A DNA stretch of 50,151 nt from Flavobacteriales bacterium (lineage in GTDB: Bacteria > Bacteroidota > Bacteroidia > Flavobacteriales_C > GCA-002722245). The notes under the pieces were generated by a model. The model worked only from the letters and a program-made list of their open reading frames with translations. It was not told where the DNA came from and made no database searches. Position numbers and translations under genes: made by a program. The DNA is taken from NCBI GenBank assembly GCA_002722245.1, contig PBLA01000017.1:1-50151 (forward strand), read 5' to 3'. Within the stretch, counting starts at the first letter, position 1, and each line of letters begins with the position of its first letter. Shown piece by piece: positions 25,801-34,656 of this stretch.

Positions 25801-28800
25801 GGCATGAGTGTATTCACCAATCGATTGGTTAATGGTATGCGCTATACCATTATCATCTATAAATCCATCCATTTTAGCCTGACAGTATATCGCTGAATCT
25901 CCATTTGGTGCAACTGCCACAGGCATACAAATTTGATCATGACACCCTGATTGCTCATCCTTTATAGACATACATACGTCATAATGACCAGGATTTTTAA
26001 ATGCATAACCAAACGACATCGTATTACTGAAATCACCATTTCCTAAATCCCAATAGATATCAGTGAAGTTCCCTACCGGTTTACCAAAAAACTCGAAACC
26101 TCCATTCTCTAATTGAATAAAATCAAACCGTGCACCACAGAAAACATCTTGGGTATCTTTCTGAATGGTAATTAGCTTACACACAGATGCTTGACATCCT
26201 GAAATACTATCCCAAATATCCAAACAAATCTCATACACCCCAGTACCATCAAATATATGATTGGATTGATTTCCATCAGCATAACGACCATCACCAAAAG
26301 ACCAATGACTATTTGTATATTGACCAATTGACGTATTTTCAACTTTTACTTCATCTCCAATAGTCACATAATTAAATTCAGCTGAACAGTTTATATCATT
26401 GGAGTCCAATTGAATATTTACCTCATCACAAGTTTTAGAGTGACATCCAGATCCTTCATCAAAAATACTTAGACAAATGTTATAGATCCCTGAACGTTCA
26501 AAAATATGTGAAGGCGCATTTTCTTTTGTTTGATATCCATCACCAAAATTCCATAAAACATCTGTGTAATCACCAATAGATAAATTAGTCACATAAGCCA
26601 CACCATCATCCCCTAAATATCCATCCATTTTGGCTTCACAATACACCACATTTGTGTCATCTGGAAACACAACAACTTTTTGACAAAACTGATCTTGACA
26701 ACCTGAAATTGAATCAAAAATTGCCATACAAACTTCGTAATGTCCTGGACTTGCATACTGATATGAAAAGGTTTCTTTATCGTTTATTTTACCATCACCT
26801 AAACTAAAATGAATATTGGTGAAGGCACCCGTTGCTCTTGAACTGAAAACAACCTCGCGATTTTCCTTGAGGAAAAAATCAAAGTCAGCTCTACAATTTA
26901 CCACATTAGAATCTACAATTTCTACAACCTTACATCGTGAATTGAAACATTGCGAAGCGGAATCAAACACACTTAAACAAACCTCATAATGACCAGAACC
27001 TGGGAACTCAAATTCAACCTCATTTCCAATTTTGGTTTCCAAACCATCAAGAAATTCCCACTTAACCTCAGAAAAATTTCCATGAGAATGATTCGCAAAA
27101 ACAAATTTCTTCTCTCCAACTGGGAAAAAATCAAAATCAGCATGGCAGATAACATCCTCTGGGTTTGCTAAAATTGTTACTGACTTACACAACTCTGAAA
27201 CGCATCCCGTTTCTGGATTAGCAACACGAATACACACATCATATACTCCCGAAACATCATATGGATGCGTCGGATCATACTCTTCGGATTCTTTTCCATC
27301 ACCAAAAATATATTTCAAAACAGTATAATTCCCTTGAGAAGTGTTGGTAAAACTCACTGAATTTCCATCAATATGATAATCAAAATTAGCATAACAGTTA
27401 TTTTCTTCACTGCTTCCTTCATCACCCTGAATAAAGATAGGCGCACATTTTGAAGTTTGACATCCCGAAGAGGGATCATAAGCTGTTACACAAACATTCT
27501 TGTACCCCACTTTTTCAAAATGATGAATAGGATTTTTTTTGTCGGACTGCAGACCATCACCAAATTGCCAAAAACCTTCATTTAAATTGGTTGTTCCGGA
27601 AAGCGCAAACTGAACTCTTGAAGGATTCATAGGATCCACAACATGTGTAAAGGACACATTACATGTTCCTTCCTGACCAGCAAAAACAGTTAACTTTGCC
27701 GTATCAGCACATCCTTCTCCATGTACATACAAAGATACATGGTGCTCTCCATCATTTTGAAATTCAACACCTACCTCCGGACCATAGTAAGGCTCTCCTT
27801 TTATTTCCCAGGTATTGCTTAAGTATTGACCATCCGCTGAAGCTGATCGGGATTTAAAGGTGAATTTCCTTGAGTTCGATGAATCTTTTTCTGCCCATAT
27901 CGTAGCTAAACAACCATGAATTGGAACCAATGGTTCTCCGTGTTGACCATGATCATCTTCTCCTCCATTACTGTTTTCAATAACAACATCAACAGTTTGA
28001 CAATAAGAGTCTTCACAACCTCCTTCAGTTTCGATTGTTAAACATACAGTTTTAATCCCATCATTAGAATACTGATGTTCGAACGAATTATCAGTATAAG
28101 TTGATCCGTCTCCTGCAGTAAAGCTCAATGAAATAATAGCATCATCACTACCAGCACTTGAATAATCAGTAAATGAATACGTTGAACCATCAGGTGAATT
28201 GTTATAAAATTCAAATGCTGCCTGACAATTTTGACCAGAAGATTCTCCTGAAACAGATATGGAATCACAAAATTGAGCCTCACATCCATTATGAGAAGTA
28301 ATTGTTAAACATACTGGATATGTCTCGCTATGATCATATTGCTTTATTGGATTTTGTTGCACAGACTCAGTACCATCTCCAAAATTCCAATTCCAATACT
28401 GAACTTCTGACTCTGCACTCGATTGATCTTCAAAATGAACTTCTAAGCCATCAGCCGAATCTACATTATACTGAAAATAAGCGCTGCAGTTTTCTCCGCC
28501 ACTTTGATTTGATATGTGAACATCACTACAATAAGAATCTGTACAACCTGCTTCTGTTGTAATGGATAAACAAACATTATAGGTTCCTGGTGGTCCGAAA
28601 TCTTTAGAAGGATCCTTTTCAAAAGAAGTTGTTCCATCGCCAAAATCCCAATTCCAATTTACAATGGGATCGGTATTCGTAGAAGATAAATCTGTAAAGA
28701 TTACCCTGTTTGGACTACCCTCTTCATAACTATGAGAAAAATTAGTAATACAGTTACCATTTTCTATGGATATTACAATTTGACCAGAAATTGAATCCGC

Positions 28801-29079
28801 ACAATTATTTGCTCCAAAAACAAACAATTGGTAATTGTATGTACCTTCTTTTTCGAAGGTAAAATCAGTATTGCTTCTAATAGTGTCTGTGTGTAAATTA
28901 CCTATTCGCCATTCAAAAGAGTTATACTCCTGAGAATGATTGATAAAATAATACTTTAATGGATTTTGTGAATCTTTTTGATGTTCTGCAATGGCTTTAC
29001 ATTGACCAAATGAATTCAGTGTACATGCAACGAAAAAAAGCATAAAACACCATACCCAATTAGGAAGGTTTTTGTTCAT
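22888..29079 (-). CDS. Giant multi-PKD surface protein with dockerin-like and cohesin-like segments and T9SS sorting domain
   Basis: This 2063-aa secreted protein has a signal peptide to about residue 25 (CTLNSFGQ). About 20 PKD-type modules of 80-90 residues follow (to about 1735), most with a WxFGDG core and a VCLTVxDxxSGC-type end. Next come a dockerin-like segment GDANLDTEANHYDILPIG (about 1740), a second calcium loop GDANGDGVIDIDDIGVIEQN (about 1800) and a cohesin-like beta domain (about 1835-1960, starting TAVLTVSIPDSLDVTMYGIG). The C-terminal sorting domain (VVYPNPTTGIVSYNLP to LQKIIVSK, about 1985-2063) marks it as a T9SS cargo attached to the cell surface. No enzyme domain is seen, so adhesion or matrix formation is the likely role. 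Some modules (5, 8) have lost the FGDG motif. Confidence 0.92.
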   Translation of the reverse strand: MNKNLPNWVWCFMLFFVACTLNSFGQCKAIAEHQKDSQNPLKYYFINHSQEYNSFEWRIGNLHTDTIRSNTDFTFEKEGTYNYQLFVFGANNCADSISGQIVISIENGNCITNFSHSYEEGSPNRVIFTDLSSTNTDPIVNWNWDFGDGTTSFEKDPSKDFGPPGTYNVCLSITTEAGCTDSYCSDVHISNQSGGENCSAYFQYNVDSADGLEVHFEDQSSAESEVQYWNWNFGDGTESVQQNPIKQYDHSETYPVCLTITSHNGCEAQFCDSISVSGESSGQNCQAAFEFYNNSPDGSTYSFTDYSSAGSDDAIISLSFTAGDGSTYTDNSFEHQYSNDGIKTVCLTIETEGGCEDSYCQTVDVVIENSNGGEDDHGQHGEPLVPIHGCLATIWAEKDSSNSRKFTFKSRSASADGQYLSNTWEIKGEPYYGPEVGVEFQNDGEHHVSLYVHGEGCADTAKLTVFAGQEGTCNVSFTHVVDPMNPSRVQFALSGTTNLNEGFWQFGDGLQSDKKNPIHHFEKVGYKNVCVTAYDPSSGCQTSKCAPIFIQGDEGSSEENNCYANFDYHIDGNSVSFTNTSQGNYTVLKYIFGDGKESEEYDPTHPYDVSGVYDVCIRVANPETGCVSELCKSVTILANPEDVICHADFDFFPVGEKKFVFANHSHGNFSEVKWEFLDGLETKIGNEVEFEFPGSGHYEVCLSVFDSASQCFNSRCKVVEIVDSNVVNCRADFDFFLKENREVVFSSRATGAFTNIHFSLGDGKINDKETFSYQYASPGHYEVCMAIFDSISGCQDQFCQKVVVFPDDTNVVYCEAKMDGYLGDDGVAYVTNLSIGDYTDVLWNFGDGYQTKENAPSHIFERSGIYNICLSIFDEGSGCHSKTCDEVNIQLDSNDINCSAEFNYVTIGDEVKVENTSIGQYTNSHWSFGDGRYADGNQSNHIFDGTGVYEICLDIWDSISGCQASVCKLITIQKDTQDVFCGARFDFIQLENGGFEFFGKPVGNFTDIYWDLGNGDFSNTMSFGYAFKNPGHYDVCMSIKDEQSGCHDQICMPVAVAPNGDSAIYCQAKMDGFIDDNGIAHTINQSIGEYTHAHWDFGDGNQSYENEPTHEFAESGYYYICLSIHDTVSGCQSSICEEVNIQLDSGDVNCLADFEYIVIDGVVTLKNTSIGDNSHAHWSFGDGDYADGSSATHEYSETGVYEVCLHTWDSISGCQATICKPITIQKDTQDIFCEAKFEYIPLANGELQFKDASKGSYTHIHWDLGNGMFADHNDPIGSYSSKGVYTVSLMIRDSVTGCQDSYREEVAIGEDKDEVECHAKFEFFPINDSLVKFKSSSKGQYTDIKWEFGDGTFSEGDRELEHEFPHGGFFNVCMGIYDANSGCHDYNCEVIELLRDTNVVDCKAEFEFFPLNGSTVAFNNLSAGTFTKSFWKFDNGSVNYNENPTVDFASGGLYKACLTVFDELSGCQDEFCVEVPIIDDNTDYCDAHFEYYTDGRTVKFEPQIKGDITGWIWDYNDGFNSNDSFPSHTYQNDGVYEVCLTVFDSISGCFNTYCDQISVIGNVDQIDEYVKADFSYFLDPVDGKVHFKDESTGNPSKWYWDFGDGDSAGVSKDPIYDYVEDGYYEVCLTVRNNTGGQETKCEVISVGDVSNACHAKFDYYANAVTATAHFDNKSLGNITGYNWDFGDKVTSFQFNPSHTYADTGFYPVCLTVSNDVGCERTFCKEIRVGNSLEQKCLIGCVWPGDANLDTEANHYDILPIGLHYGETGPERSEESSEWRGHESQDWSSLLWGDVNNKHGDANGDGVIDIDDIGVIEQNFAYSHPWQPRANAANQLSIDWDVDDIDIGATAVLTVSIPDSLDVTMYGIGFEIDLDPEIFDYNSINYDFSNSFLGTEDEDLITFGTENENLGQIYISESRNDHQELTGNGELVRINVTAIGESDAVGAVLTTEGGVTAEGDTVEFDGAEDGTIVKAIEDREGYFVRDLVVYPNPTTGIVSYNLPIGLSTDYVIEIYDNVGAIVHSITQTGGGRIDQNLEEFESGIYTIQVKNDKVKYLQKIIVSK
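23896..28996 (-). repeat. Array of about 20 PKD modules
   Basis: Tandem 80-90 codon modules inside the 2063-aa gene. I counted 20 by their FGDG-like cores and by the recurrent pattern of one Cys near the module start (xCxAxFxF), VCL, GC and a final C. The modules differ enough that the array is old, apart from a recent three-module duplication noted separately. Confidence 0.85.
25387..26904 (-). repeat. Duplicated three-module block inside the PKD array
   Basis: Modules 9-11 (26139-26904) and 12-14 (25387-26138) are two copies of a block of about 755 nt. Corresponding parts are nearly the same, e.g. YCEAKMDGYLGDDG against YCQAKMDGFIDDNG, VNIQLDSNDINC against VNIQLDSGDVNC, and ITIQKDTQD at the end of both. 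DNA similarity is plain by eye in several stretches. Boundaries are approximate. Confidence 0.75.
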
Positions 29080-29106
29080 AAGTAGTTAATTTTGAGTTGT
29101 TCGGCC

Positions 29107-29140
29107 TAAAAATACGATATTACACCTAAGAAGTTTCCAA
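29107..29140 (-). promoter_or_regulatory. Possible promoter of the PKD-repeat gene
   Basis: On the minus strand TTG (29140-29138) and TATTTTTA (29114-29107) are 23 nt apart, resembling the consensus with one mismatch in the -7 box. The rest of the 186-nt gap to the divergent OmpA-fusion gene is AT-rich with no other clear signal. Confidence 0.35.
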
Positions 29141-29265
29141 TAAAATAGACAAACTACATGAAAAATCAGATGAATTTAGTTTTTCCGTCTTTGAAAATGC
29201 GAAACCATTTAAGTCTTAATTCTGTAAAACTCTAAAAATTTTTCGTTGTAATCACTCCACACTAT

Positions 29266-31665
29266 TTGAAAGAAACACTACTAATATCAATACTTTTGAC
29301 GTTCGGCACCCTTACTTTTGGACAATTTATTGAAGGGTACGCCACGAGCAATTATGCTGGGGTAAATGGGATAAATTTCAACCCTGCAAGTATTGTTGAT
29401 TCTCGGACAAAATTGGATATAAATTTCTTTTCATTATCTACCACAATAGATAATAATTTCCTTGGTTTAACAACCAACTTTCCTAATCCGCTTGATAGCA
29501 CGCTATTTGAAATCGCCATTTTAAATAATAACGGCCAACCCAAAAATGCTTTTATGAATCTTGATATTCTGGGTCCATCCGCCCTTTATACCATCGATGA
29601 AAATAAGAGCATCGGTTTTACATCTCAATATCGTTCATTAGCTAATTTTAAAGATGTAGATGAGGGGTTTGCAAATTTATACTATGATCGATATCGATCC
29701 CCCCAATTCATTAATCAAGAAATAGTGACCGAAAACATGCAATTTTCAACGGCGACATGGAATGAATACGGTTTAGTTTATGGACAAGAAATATATCGCC
29801 ATCGCCATCATTGGTTTAGTTTAGGGGGGAAAATAAAACTCACACAAGGACTTCAGTGTGCTGGTATAGATCTTGAAAATGTTTCATTTCAATTAAACCC
29901 TGATTCCTCCTTGACCATTGCAGGTGAAAACATAACTTTTGTTACCTCATCAAATCTTAATCTTGGATGGCAAAATAACTTATCCAAGTTTAACGGAATT
30001 GGTGTTGGAATGGATTTAGGTTTTAATTATGAATGGAGAGCACAGCCCGACTCAAACACCTACGAAATGAATGGTGTTTTGCGCGCCTCTCAAGAGATAA
30101 GCAAACATAAATTAAGAATAGGTTTTACCCTATCAGATATTGGGTTTGTTAAATTTAAATCAGAAAATAATGGAAGGTTCAATGCAATTATGGATAATCT
30201 AAATGTACTTAACTACGATTTAACGCGCTTGCATGGCTTTGAACAAATCATTTCAGAAAATTTTGACGTCAATAATAGTTCTGACTCCTATTCTATGCCT
30301 CTACCTACTGCCATGAGTGCACAAATTGATTACAATATACACAAAGGTTTTTACCTTAATACTACAGCTTTTTATGCCGTTAATCGCAAACAGCCTCTAG
30401 GGATTAACTATTCAAGTAGAATAACTATTACGCCAAGATGGGACTGGAGATGGATGGGAATATACGCTCCCTTAAGTTTGACATCTCAAGGTAATCAACA
30501 CTTCGGAATAAATATGATGATTGGACCTTTTATTATTGGCACTCGCGATCTTGGAACCTTTTTATGGAAGGATAGCAATTTCTTTGGCAATATTCATATA
30601 GGTGTAAAAGTGACCTCGTTACATTTCCGTCCCTCAGACATGGACAATGATGGAGTTTCAGATGAACAGGATGAATGCCCAAAATCACCAGGTATTTGGT
30701 TATTTAAAGGATGTCCGGACTCTGATGGGGATAGCATTCCGGATAAACATGATCAATGTCCCGAATTAGCAGGATTAAAAATCTTTACGGGATGTCCTGA
30801 TACAGATGGCGATATGGTTGCCGACATTCATGATCATTGTCCCACTGTTGCCGGTATAAAAGATTTTAAAGGTTGTCCGGACTCTGATGGAGATGGAATT
30901 ACAGATGCTGAAGATAATTGCCCATTCAAAATTGGATTAGCGATTTTTCACGGTTGTCCCGATTCAGATGGTGATAGTATTATTGATCGCAGAGATGCTT
31001 GTCCCGATTTAATGGGTAAAGAGGAACATTTAGGTTGTCCCGATTCAGATAAAGATGGTTTATATAATTACGAAGATAGTTGTGTGTTTACAGCTGGACC
31101 TCAAGAAAATAACGGGTGTCCCTATCAGGATATTGATGGAGATGGGATTCTTGACAATAAGGACAAATGTCCAAATCAATTCGGACCAAAAATAAATAAG
31201 GGATGTCCTCTCAAAGATCAAGATTATGATGGGATTTTTGACCGTTTAGATCATTGCCCGCAAACACCTGGTGACTCATCAAATGGTGGATGTCCAGTCC
31301 TAGAAGAAGAAGAGGAAGAAATTATTGAATTTGCGTTTAAGAATCTTGAATTCGAGACTGGAAAATCCATTATAAAACCTGAATCTTTTCCTTCTCTTGA
31401 TGCTCTTGCTGAACTGTTAAACACAAAAAATACATGGAGGTTAATATTAAAAGGTCACACCGATAGTATAGGAGATGCTCAGATCAATTTAGTGCTTTCG
31501 AAAAAAAGGGTAGAGCAAACAAAAACTTACCTTATCGGAAAGGGGGTGATAAAAAATAAAATTATCACTCAATTTTTTGGAGAAACGCAGCCTATCGCAC
31601 CGAATACAACTGATTTAGGAAGACAAAAAAACAGACGAGTAGAAATGGAAATTACATTTAATTAA
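29266..31665 (+). CDS. DUF5723 outer-membrane barrel fused to TSP3 repeats and OmpA domain
   Basis: The protein is 799 aa. The only workable start is TTG 29266, which directly gives a signal peptide (MKETLLISILLTFGTLTFGQ); there is no in-frame ATG upstream. Residues about 21-455 match the DUF5723 family (TSNYAGVNGINFNPASIVDS), a predicted outer-membrane barrel. Eight TSP3-type calcium-binding repeats follow (residues 458-678, each ending GCPD or similar), then an acidic EEEEEEII stretch. A C-terminal OmpA domain (about 690-799) carries LILKGHTDSIGDAQINLVLS and GRQKNRRVEMEI. It probably links outer membrane and peptidoglycan. Its exact function is unknown. Confidence 0.88.
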   Translation: MKETLLISILLTFGTLTFGQFIEGYATSNYAGVNGINFNPASIVDSRTKLDINFFSLSTTIDNNFLGLTTNFPNPLDSTLFEIAILNNNGQPKNAFMNLDILGPSALYTIDENKSIGFTSQYRSLANFKDVDEGFANLYYDRYRSPQFINQEIVTENMQFSTATWNEYGLVYGQEIYRHRHHWFSLGGKIKLTQGLQCAGIDLENVSFQLNPDSSLTIAGENITFVTSSNLNLGWQNNLSKFNGIGVGMDLGFNYEWRAQPDSNTYEMNGVLRASQEISKHKLRIGFTLSDIGFVKFKSENNGRFNAIMDNLNVLNYDLTRLHGFEQIISENFDVNNSSDSYSMPLPTAMSAQIDYNIHKGFYLNTTAFYAVNRKQPLGINYSSRITITPRWDWRWMGIYAPLSLTSQGNQHFGINMMIGPFIIGTRDLGTFLWKDSNFFGNIHIGVKVTSLHFRPSDMDNDGVSDEQDECPKSPGIWLFKGCPDSDGDSIPDKHDQCPELAGLKIFTGCPDTDGDMVADIHDHCPTVAGIKDFKGCPDSDGDGITDAEDNCPFKIGLAIFHGCPDSDGDSIIDRRDACPDLMGKEEHLGCPDSDKDGLYNYEDSCVFTAGPQENNGCPYQDIDGDGILDNKDKCPNQFGPKINKGCPLKDQDYDGIFDRLDHCPQTPGDSSNGGCPVLEEEEEEIIEFAFKNLEFETGKSIIKPESFPSLDALAELLNTKNTWRLILKGHTDSIGDAQINLVLSKKRVEQTKTYLIGKGVIKNKIITQFFGETQPIAPNTTDLGRQKNRRVEMEITFN
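30637..31299 (+). repeat. Eight TSP3-like repeats
   Basis: Eight consecutive units of 27-29 codons of the form DxDxDGxxDxxDxCPxxxG, each closing with GCPD, GCPY, GCPL or GCPV, inside the DUF5723-OmpA fusion. They are expected to bind calcium and to form a rigid rod in the periplasm. Confidence 0.85.
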
Positions 31666-31696
31666 ATGATTTTTATTTTAAAAATACAGGTTTGAA

Positions 31697-31728
31697 TTGC
31701 ATTTAGTCCGTTAACTCGTTTAATTTTG
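31697..31728 (+). promoter_or_regulatory. Promoter of the cobalamin adenosyltransferase gene
   Basis: TTG (31697-31699) and TAATTTTG (31721-31728) are 21 nt apart, a good consensus match. The -7 box ends 6 nt before ATG 31735, so the transcript should start at or next to the start codon. Confidence 0.6.
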
Positions 31729-31734
31729 TTTTCT

Positions 31735-32283
31735 ATGAAAATTTATACCAAAACAGGGGATAGTGGAGAAACATCCTTACTTGGAGGCACGAGAGTTTCT
31801 AAAGCTGAACTTCAAATTGAATCATATGGAACAGTAGATGAATTGAATGCCTATATTGGATTAATAAGAGATCAAATTACTCAGGACTCTATTTATCTGG
31901 AATTAATTGAAATCCAAGATCGATTATTTACAATTGGTTCTCATCTTGCAAATGATCAGGAAAAAAGTAAAATTAAGCTACCTAATATAGTTGAGGAAGA
32001 TATTGAGCGTCTTGAAAAACAAATTGACACCATGAATCATTTGATTCCTCCTATGCGCGCTTTTATTTTACCTGGTGGACATACTCACGTTTCGCATTTA
32101 CATATCGCACGTTGCATTTGTAGAAGAGCTGAACGTAAAATAGTTCAACTCAACCATAAATGGGAAATTGATCCATCAATTTTAAAATACATGAATCGAC
32201 TATCTGATTATCTTTTTGTGTTAAGTAGAAAACTGAGTAAAGATTTAGGAGTTAAGGAAATTGAATGGCAGCCTCGAAAATAA
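31735..32283 (+). CDS. Cob(I)yrinic acid a,c-diamide adenosyltransferase, PduO type
   Basis: The 182-aa enzyme transfers the adenosyl group of ATP to cob(I)alamin, forming coenzyme B12. It has the N-terminal ATP motif IYTKTGDSGETSLLGG and the conserved RCICRRAERKIV helix, and it is a helical bundle of normal PduO length. The start chosen is ATG 31735 (MKIYTKTGD); a TTG nine bases upstream lies within the -7 box. B12-dependent partners such as methylmalonyl-CoA mutase are not in the window. Confidence 0.94.
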   Translation: MKIYTKTGDSGETSLLGGTRVSKAELQIESYGTVDELNAYIGLIRDQITQDSIYLELIEIQDRLFTIGSHLANDQEKSKIKLPNIVEEDIERLEKQIDTMNHLIPPMRAFILPGGHTHVSHLHIARCICRRAERKIVQLNHKWEIDPSILKYMNRLSDYLFVLSRKLSKDLGVKEIEWQPRK

Positions 32284-32346
32284 TTTATCCTTATTTCTGA
32301 ATCGTAATCAAAGGACTTTTAACTACTTTTAATCACTGTTTATTCT

Positions 32347-34155
32347 GTGCATCATCTTTTCATCATATTGATTTGTGTAGCGTTTATTAAAGGCTACTCA
32401 TCAAATGAACATAGAAATGATTTAGATTCTATCATTCGTTTACCTTTGGATACCGTTAAACACGCTGTTTCCAAATCGAATCCATTAGATTTCGTGGATT
32501 CGACTTTAGTTCATATTACCTTACTTGACCCTGAAGAGGATTTATTCACTCCCTCTTTTTTTGCTGTTAACTCTGGTTTATACAAATTTCCTATTATTCT
32601 TGATGTGGACGATTATGGATGGGTGTCAAAAAATGTAATGGTCAACCATCAAGAGTTATTTTTTGAGAAAGACACAACTCCCAGGCTAACTGCTGAATAT
32701 GATCACGGTTATCCCTCTACCCATTGGTTCAATGCGGTTTTTAATCGAAATATTGGCTCATCTATGCTTTATTCATCTTTTACGAGAAGAGCATCTGAAC
32801 CACTGTTCGATAATACGAGAGCAACTCGAAGTAATTTCTCTATTGGTTCACACATCCCTCTACGAGAACATGTTAACATTACAATGAGTTATTTTAGAAA
32901 TGAGGCTTTCATTGAAGAAAACGGAGGTATCTCTAATATAGATTCTATTGCTACCGTTGAATTATTTGACGCTTCCACGCTTTTATCTAATTTGACGACA
33001 GCTAAAAATAATATCTTTAATCAAAAGGCTGTTATTTTACAAGAAATCACGCTCCAAACCTGGCAAAAAGATAGTGTACTTCCCAACAAAAGCAGACTAA
33101 TATTTTCTCTTGAATCTTCCATCTCTGAAAACAGATATAGTTTTGAATTAAATGAGGCGGATATTGATGGTGAATTTTTCTCTGAAGCATTACTTGATAC
33201 AACTCAGACCTTCGACTCAATAGGATTTAAAAAAATTGAAATCAATCCAGAACTAAAATTCAGCAGTAGCTTAAATAAGTTTTTTTCTATAGGCCTCCAT
33301 AAACAACAACATGATAAAGCACTTTTAAATAATTCATTTGTTTATTTCAAGTTATCAAATCTTTTAAAAGGTAAGTTATTTCTGATATCTGGAAAGTATT
33401 ATTTTGAAAATTATTGGACCGGAAATTACGATCTATCATTAGATACGGACTGGGGTTTAAATAATAAACGAAAAAAGAGTAACAGGAAAATTAATGTTTT
33501 TTCCCAACTTAACTATAAAGAACAACTTCCTTCTTATTTATTTCTAAACTATTTCGGGAATCATTTTAGTTGGAATAATGATTTTAATCCCATTCAAAAA
33601 CTCACATTTAAAACTGTTTTTGATTTCCCCAATATTGTTAGTAAAGTAGATTTTAACTACCAAAACATTCAAAATTACATCTATTTAAACGACCAAAGCA
33701 CTCCACAACAATCGCCCGAAAACATCCACATTGGTAAAGTTCATCTTAAAAATAAAATAGGTAATAAATGGGTTTCCCTTTATAATGGTATAGGTTTTCA
33801 ATGGGCTTCTTCGGATGTGATACGAATTCCACATTTATTTTGTAGAAATTCACTCGTTTTTAATTTTAATTACCATCATGTTCCTTTTTCATTCGGAACA
33901 ACATTTAATTTTTTCTCTAAATATAAAGGACTTAATTACAACCCTGCGATTCGACACTATCATCTGGGTAAACAGGAGGTTGGTGGAACTCCTGTGATAG
34001 ATTGGTTTATGGCTGCACGTCTAGGACCGGCTGATTTATACATAAAGTATGACAACTCTTTTTATCATTTCAATCGAAATTTATTTTTAGGTGAGTCATA
34101 TCCTATTTACAAATCATATTTGAGATTTGGTTTAAAATGGAATCTTTTAAATTAA
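32347..34155 (+). CDS. Putative porin (beta-barrel outer-membrane protein)
   Basis: This 602-aa protein starts at GTG 32347 and has a signal-peptide-like N-terminus (HHLFIILICVAFIKGYSS). Most of the rest alternates polar and hydrophobic or aromatic residues, as in a large beta-barrel (e.g. RSNFSIGSHIPLREHVNITM), and it ends LRFGLKWNLLN. Length and pattern fit the Bacteroidota putative porin family (Pfam Porin_10, from memory). Its substrate is unknown. It starts 63 nt after the adenosyltransferase gene, possibly in the same transcript. Confidence 0.75.
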   Translation: MHHLFIILICVAFIKGYSSNEHRNDLDSIIRLPLDTVKHAVSKSNPLDFVDSTLVHITLLDPEEDLFTPSFFAVNSGLYKFPIILDVDDYGWVSKNVMVNHQELFFEKDTTPRLTAEYDHGYPSTHWFNAVFNRNIGSSMLYSSFTRRASEPLFDNTRATRSNFSIGSHIPLREHVNITMSYFRNEAFIEENGGISNIDSIATVELFDASTLLSNLTTAKNNIFNQKAVILQEITLQTWQKDSVLPNKSRLIFSLESSISENRYSFELNEADIDGEFFSEALLDTTQTFDSIGFKKIEINPELKFSSSLNKFFSIGLHKQQHDKALLNNSFVYFKLSNLLKGKLFLISGKYYFENYWTGNYDLSLDTDWGLNNKRKKSNRKINVFSQLNYKEQLPSYLFLNYFGNHFSWNNDFNPIQKLTFKTVFDFPNIVSKVDFNYQNIQNYIYLNDQSTPQQSPENIHIGKVHLKNKIGNKWVSLYNGIGFQWASSDVIRIPHLFCRNSLVFNFNYHHVPFSFGTTFNFFSKYKGLNYNPAIRHYHLGKQEVGGTPVIDWFMAARLGPADLYIKYDNSFYHFNRNLFLGESYPIYKSYLRFGLKWNLLN

Positions 34156-34178
34156 CTTAACAAAAAAACGCACACTCC

Positions 34179-34655
34179 TTACTTATCTTTCCACTCCGAA
34201 AAGGGATACTTCTGTAGATTCACATTAAAATATCGTTCGTCTTGACTTACTTCTTGGCCTATCCATTCTGGCTTTTGAAACCTTTCATCCTCAGAAGTGA
34301 GCTCAATTTCTGCCAGTATTAATCCCTGATTTGAACCACTAAAAACATCAACTTCCCAGCACTTTCCCTGAAACAAAATTTCAAATCTCTCTTTCTCAAT
34401 AGTTGGTCCTCCCATAGTTTGAATAAGTGAAATTGCATCATGAATCGGTATTTGATATTCAAATTCCAGTCGAGAAATTCCACGGCCCTTATTTTTTATA
34501 GTTAAAAAAGCGTTCTTCCCTTTTATTCTTATACGAACAACTTTTTGATCCTCTTCTAAAATATAGGCTTGTTTAAGGTGAGAGGGTTTCGGTTTATAAA
34601 TATCTTTCCAAACGTCTTTTTTTACTAAAAACTTACGCTCAATTTCAACAGCCAT
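34179..34655 (-). CDS. CYTH domain protein (triphosphate tunnel metalloenzyme family)
   Basis: The 158-aa protein begins with the signature EIERKFLV (ExExK, residues 4-11), followed by the tunnel strands KVVRIRIKGKNAFLTIKNK, SRLEFEYQI and WEVDVFSGSNQGLILAEIEL. These charged residues line the triphosphate tunnel. Small bacterial CYTH proteins usually hydrolyse inorganic triphosphate or have an unknown phosphate substrate. The start codon is 1 nt after the porU2 stop, so it is cotranscribed with that gene. No functional link to secretion is known to me. Confidence 0.92.
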   Translation of the reverse strand: MAVEIERKFLVKKDVWKDIYKPKPSHLKQAYILEEDQKVVRIRIKGKNAFLTIKNKGRGISRLEFEYQIPIHDAISLIQTMGGPTIEKERFEILFQGKCWEVDVFSGSNQGLILAEIELTSEDERFQKPEWIGQEVSQDERYFNVNLQKYPFSEWKDK

Positions 34656-34656
34656 A

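Noticed and set aside
26973-28643. Several frames of 60-86 codons opposite to or offset from the PKD gene
   Set aside because: They arise from the repetitive codon pattern of the PKD modules and have no starts or conservation signals of their own.
22888-29079. Regularly spaced repeats that might be taken for a CRISPR array or DNA satellite
   Set aside because: Spacing is about 250 nt, repeats are diverged and in frame; they are protein modules.
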